Source: Bradyrhizobiaceae bacterium PARB1
GTDB taxonomy: Bacteria; Pseudomonadota; Alphaproteobacteria; Rhizobiales; Xanthobacteraceae
Reading direction: 5' to 3'
NCBI GenBank assembly: GCA_002256345.1
Contig: NKIY01000010.1
Location: forward strand, 62,001 to 126,000
Length of the DNA stretch: 64,000 nt
Position numbers and translations under genes: made by a program
Shown: positions 60,707 to 64,000 of the stretch, in pieces
Position numbering within the stretch: position 1 is the stretch's first letter
Layout: the number at the start of each line of letters is the position of its first letter
The notes under the pieces: model-generated
What the model saw: only the letters and a program-made list of their open reading frames with translations
The model's database searches: none
What the model was told of the DNA's origin: nothing

Positions 60707-61872
60707 CGTGAAAGCTTCCGCTCGCTCAGTTCGGCAAGGATGGACTGGGTGTGCTGTCCCACCGAGGGGACAGGGCCCATATGAGGGTGGACATCAGGTA
60801 TCGTGATCGCTGGAAGATAGCTCGTCACCGGGCCATTCGGCGTATCGACAGTCGTGACACGATTGCGGCTCGATAGTTGCGGGTGGTCGAGAAATTCTTC
60901 GACTGTATTCAACCGCGCATTGGCGATCGAGGCCTTCTCCAGCTTCGCCAGTACTTCGTCGCTGGTCATGCTCGAGAAGTGGTGTTCGATTTCTCTTTCG
61001 AGCTGATCTCGGTTCTTCATCCGGTCAGGATTGGTCGCGTAGAGTGGATTGTTCGCAAAACCCGGATCGCCAAACACGTTCGTGCACAGCGAAAGCCATT
61101 CGCGCTGGTTCTGGATTCCGAAGAACACGGTCTTTCCGTCGCCGGTCCGGAACGGGCCGTAAGGCGCGATTGTCGCGTGGCGCATGCCGGTACGTTTCAA
61201 TGGCTTGCCGGCGCCTTCGGTGTAGAGCGATGGATAGCTCATCCACTCCGTCATCGCATCGAACAGAGAGACTTCGAACGCTGTGCCGCGTCCGGTACGC
61301 TCCCGCGCATATAGCGCCATCAGAACGCCGTTCAGCACATACATGCCGGTGGCAATGTCGGCGATGGCGATCGCGCCCTTTGCCGGCTGATCCTCGGTGC
61401 CATTGATGGACAGCAAGCCAGTCTCGCATTGGACCAGCAAGTCATAGGCTTTCTTCTCGCTATAGGGGCCGCCCGATCCATAGCCTGAGACGTCGCAGGC
61501 GATCAGACGCGGAAATCGCTCGACCAGCGCTTTCGCATCGAGCCCGAGACGCTGTGCCGCGCCGGGAGCAAGATTTTGCAGGAACACATCGGCGCCATCG
61601 AGCAGGCTTTCCAACGTTTCCCGGCCGTTCGGCTCCTTGATGTCGAGGGCGACACTTTCCTTTGATCGATTAGTCCAGACGAACTGGCTCGACATCCCGT
61701 TCAGGACATAGTCGTAGTCCCGGCAGAAGTCGCCATTGCCGGGCCGCTCGATCTTGATCACCCGTGCACCCCAGTCCGCAAGATGCCGGCTCGCCAGCGG
61801 TGCGGCGATGGCCTGTTCGAGCGACACCACGGTAATTCCGGATAGCGGCAACCCGTTCTTGTTTTCTTTCAT
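60703..61872 (-). CDS. CaiB/BaiF-family (type III) CoA-transferase
   Basis: 389 residues from the ATG of MKENKNG, with GGAGGAGCG about 6 bases upstream; an open upstream extension was rejected. Family features are LSGITVVSLEQAIAAPLASRHLADWGA, the CoA-binding IERPGNGDFCRDYD, and the catalytic Asp in KAYDLLVQCETG. It transfers CoA to an organic acid, commonly a dicarboxylate such as citramalate, itaconate or mesaconate. It is coupled to the CitE-like lyase gene and lies 100 bases after the LysR gene. Confidence 0.92.
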   Translation of the reverse strand: MKENKNGLPLSGITVVSLEQAIAAPLASRHLADWGARVIKIERPGNGDFCRDYDYVLNGMSSQFVWTNRSKESVALDIKEPNGRETLESLLDGADVFLQNLAPGAAQRLGLDAKALVERFPRLIACDVSGYGSGGPYSEKKAYDLLVQCETGLLSINGTEDQPAKGAIAIADIATGMYVLNGVLMALYARERTGRGTAFEVSLFDAMTEWMSYPSLYTEGAGKPLKRTGMRHATIAPYGPFRTGDGKTVFFGIQNQREWLSLCTNVFGDPGFANNPLYATNPDRMKNRDQLEREIEHHFSSMTSDEVLAKLEKASIANARLNTVEEFLDHPQLSSRNRVTTVDTPNGPVTSYLPAITIPDVHPHMGPVPSVGQHTQSILAELSERKLSR

Positions 61873-61972
61873 CTCGCGCTCCTCCAAGGGATCGCGAGCA
61901 CTCTTATCGTGCATCGCCGCGGATGGATCATACTGGTTGGCCATTGCCGGTATAGGCCGTGCCAATGGCAGC

Positions 61973-62908
61973 TCAGTCGGAGGCCTTGTCCCAGATCGCC
62001 GCGTGCTCGCGGGCGAGGGTGCGGATGGTTTCCTCGGCAGCCAGGGCTGCGGCCGATTGAGGAATGCCTGTCGGTTGGCAAAGGCTGACCGTACGCTTGA
62101 CGTTCGGATTGATCAGCCGTCGGGCGAGGATAGGGATTTCTGCTGCGCGTGCGACACCGGACGAGTTGATCGTCGCGAATTCTCCATTGCGAACGAGCTT
62201 CATCATGACGGGCAGGGAGTCGATGTCGCATGTCACATTCAGTGGAACGCCGGCTTCGGAGAACGCGCGCTCGACCAGAAGACGGAGGCCATTTGTCTTT
62301 TCCGGCAACACCATGGGGACGTCGGCAAGCAATGAGAGGTCGCAGGTTGTTGCGTTGACGTCGCCGACATGTGGCGCCCCGAATACCGAGAGCTCCTCGG
62401 TAAAGAGTGGCCGCACGGCGATGCCCGGCGCGTCGGAGCTGCGAAACAGGATCGCCATGTCGAGACGTCCATTGGCCAGCAACTCGTTCAGATAGCCGCT
62501 GAAGCTCTCGAATAACTGCAGCTTCACGCCCGGATGATCCTTCCGGAGACGCTCCACCAGCGGCACAGCGAGCACCGAGGCAATACTGGTCGGGAGGCCG
62601 ATGGCGACCGGACCGACTGCGCCGCTGCCTTCATCGGCGATGTCAGCTTCTAGCTCCTGCAACTGACGGAGCACGATGCGGGCATGGCGATATAGTTTCG
62701 CGCCGGCATCGGTCGGCTTCACGCCGGCTGCGCTGCGCAGCAGAAGTGGCACGCCGAGCTCATACTCCATTGCCGCGATCTGCTGGCTCAAGGACGGCTG
62801 AGAGACAGACAGTAGAGCAGAGGCCTTCGACAGGCTTCCCATGTCGACGACGCTGACGAAGTATCTCAGATGTCTCAATTCCAATGCATCCGCCTCGCGA
62901 TCAATCAT
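61973..62908 (-). CDS. LysR-family transcriptional regulator
   Basis: 311 residues from the ATG of MIDREADALEL. The helix-turn-helix contains LRYFVSVVDMGSLSKASALLSVSQPSLSQQIAAME (residues ~15-49), then the effector domain with VGPVAIGLPTSIASVLAVPLV and VMMKLVRNGEFATINSSGVARA. It belongs to the NAC/CynR-like group. It is divergent from the Bug-type binding-protein gene and upstream of caiB/citE-like genes in the same direction. As is usual for LysR proteins, it probably activates the divergent gene when its ligand is present. Confidence 0.9.
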   Translation of the reverse strand: MIDREADALELRHLRYFVSVVDMGSLSKASALLSVSQPSLSQQIAAMEYELGVPLLLRSAAGVKPTDAGAKLYRHARIVLRQLQELEADIADEGSGAVGPVAIGLPTSIASVLAVPLVERLRKDHPGVKLQLFESFSGYLNELLANGRLDMAILFRSSDAPGIAVRPLFTEELSVFGAPHVGDVNATTCDLSLLADVPMVLPEKTNGLRLLVERAFSEAGVPLNVTCDIDSLPVMMKLVRNGEFATINSSGVARAAEIPILARRLINPNVKRTVSLCQPTGIPQSAAALAAEETIRTLAREHAAIWDKASD

Positions 62909-63096
62909 TGATCGCCAATTGCTTACACCGGATGGCGGGCGGTCTGCCACCGCTCCCTGCGGCAGATTGTGTCAGCGCGCCACCCTATACCCCTCAGAGC
63001 ATCAGCCTATGGGACGCCGGATCGCGGGTATGTCAGAAAAGCACATAACAGGGCGCGCGCGACGCCCAATGAACTAACAATCAAGGGGAGGCATTC

Positions 63097-64000
63097 TTGC
63101 GCCAATTACTCATAGGCATTGCATTGCTGGCCGTTTCGCTGACCTCGGCGAGGGCGGATGGTTACCCGGATCGTCCGATCACACTCGTGGTCCCTTACGC
63201 AGCTGGCGGCACCACCGACGTTCTGGGGCGATTGCTTGCAAAGGCGCTGGGGGCTGAGCTGAAGCAAACGGTGATCGTCGAGAATGTGGGCGGTGCGGGC
63301 GGCACGCTCGGTACCCAGCGCGTTGTGCGGGCAAAGCCGGACGGCTACACGTTGAATTTCGGCAACATGGGATCGATGGCGGCGAGCGTGCCGCTTTATC
63401 CAATGCTCGGGTTCGATACGCGCAAGGATCTGGTCGGTATTGGCGTCTTCGCCAATGTCCCGATGATGATCTCGGTCAGCAAGAAGAGTGGGATCAACAG
63501 CCTTGGCGAGCTCATCGCCCGCCTGAAGGAGCAGAGCGGCCGGGTCACATTCGGGCATTCGGGCGCCAGTTCGACCGCGCAGCTTGCTGCGGCCATGCTA
63601 CTCTATCTGACGGAAACCAAGGCAACGCTCGTTCCTTATCGTGGATCGGGGCCCGCCATTCAGGACCTTATCGCCGGCAATATCGATGTAGTGATCGATC
63701 AGACCGTGACCATGATCCCGGCCCATCAGAACGGTCTTGTGCGATCGATCGGGCTGACTGGAGCGCAGCGCTTGGCTCAAGTACCAGACGTACCGACCTT
63801 CGCCGAAAGCAATGTACCGAAATTCGACCTTCAGGTCTGGAATGCGTTGGCAGCGCCTGCAGGAACGCCACCCGCTGTCATTGCTGCTCTGGAAGCCGCC
63901 CTTGCCAGGTCACTTGAGAACGAGGAAGTCAAAGCGCGCTTCGCGGAACTCGCGGCACAAGCGCCGCCGAAGTCGGAGCTCGGTGGCGCAGCCTTGGAGA
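63097..64000 (+). CDS. Bug/TctC-family tripartite tricarboxylate transporter binding protein (3' truncated)
   Basis: The frame runs from a TTG at 63097 to the window end without a stop (301 codons). AAGGGGAGG lies 5 bases before the TTG, which settles the start. A signal peptide of about 21 residues (LLIGIALLAVSLTSARAD) is followed by the family blocks RPITLVVPYAAGGTTDVLGRLL, VIVENVGGAGGTLGTQRVVR, AKPDGYTL, VPYRGSGPAIQDLIAGNIDVV and the C-terminal APAGTPPAVIAALEAALAR. It is a periplasmic receptor for carboxylates, used by TctAB-type carriers or as a sensor. No TctA/TctB gene is visible inside the window. It is divergent to the LysR regulator. Confidence 0.9.
   Translation, partial: MRQLLIGIALLAVSLTSARADGYPDRPITLVVPYAAGGTTDVLGRLLAKALGAELKQTVIVENVGGAGGTLGTQRVVRAKPDGYTLNFGNMGSMAASVPLYPMLGFDTRKDLVGIGVFANVPMMISVSKKSGINSLGELIARLKEQSGRVTFGHSGASSTAQLAAAMLLYLTETKATLVPYRGSGPAIQDLIAGNIDVVIDQTVTMIPAHQNGLVRSIGLTGAQRLAQVPDVPTFAESNVPKFDLQVWNALAAPAGTPPAVIAALEAALARSLENEEVKARFAELAAQAPPKSELGGAALE

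Overview
The window is a GC-rich chromosomal segment from an alphaproteobacterium, most likely of the Bradyrhizobium / Rhodopseudomonas / Tardiphaga group (Nitrobacteraceae). The support is the gene order pdxJ-acpS-lepB-rnc-era-recO with chained ATGA start/stop overlaps, single-copy domains such as DUF1489, the wealth of ABC, TRAP and Bug-type solute transporters, and intergenic palindromic repeats of the kind common in that family. I see no tRNA, rRNA, CRISPR array, prophage or intact insertion sequence.

Layout. (1) 1-2956: C-terminal part of a filamentous-haemagglutinin-like exoprotein cut by the window edge. (2) 3218-11289, minus strand: a compact eight-gene operon (two CoA-transferase subunits, molybdopterin oxidoreductase, AhpD-like protein, class II aldolase, PfkB kinase, SDR, AcuI-like reductase). 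It faces a divergent ABC importer operon (ATPase, fused double permease, binding protein) followed by an IclR regulator. A perfect palindrome and a degenerate copy lie in the shared control region, so this reads as one substrate-inducible uptake and catabolic regulon. (3) 16520-28945: mixed housekeeping and envelope genes: an MFS carrier, two tandem exported polysaccharide deacetylases, MgtE, an aldo/keto reductase, a YdcF-like protein, a TonB/TolA-like protein, a GST and several small conserved proteins. (4) 29111-36921: the conserved core block pdxJ, acpS, lepB, rnc, era, recO and parC. (5) 37064-45627: a CBS/HlyC membrane protein, an RND efflux adaptor and pump, a class III nucleotide cyclase and a Bcr/CflA-type MFS pump. 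(6) 45756-49529: a complete TRAP transporter. (7) 49729-64000: a second accessory catabolic island. It holds an MFS exporter, a nitronate monooxygenase and an ornithine cyclodeaminase homologue, then an apparent eight-gene minus-strand operon (FadR-type regulator, cupin, SDR, two permeases, ATPase, small membrane protein, binding protein) bounded by a strong palindrome upstream and a strong hairpin downstream. It ends with a CaiB/CitE pair, a LysR regulator and a divergent Bug-family binding protein that runs off the window.

How it fits together. The two accessory islands (3-16 kb and 51-64 kb) share one logic: importer, small set of catabolic enzymes and local regulator. In neither can the substrate be named from sequence. 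The most unusual points are the enzyme combination of the first island, the single-transcript FadR/cupin/SDR/dual-permease operon with an unrecognised 110-residue membrane protein, and several clean palindromic operators that make testable predictions.
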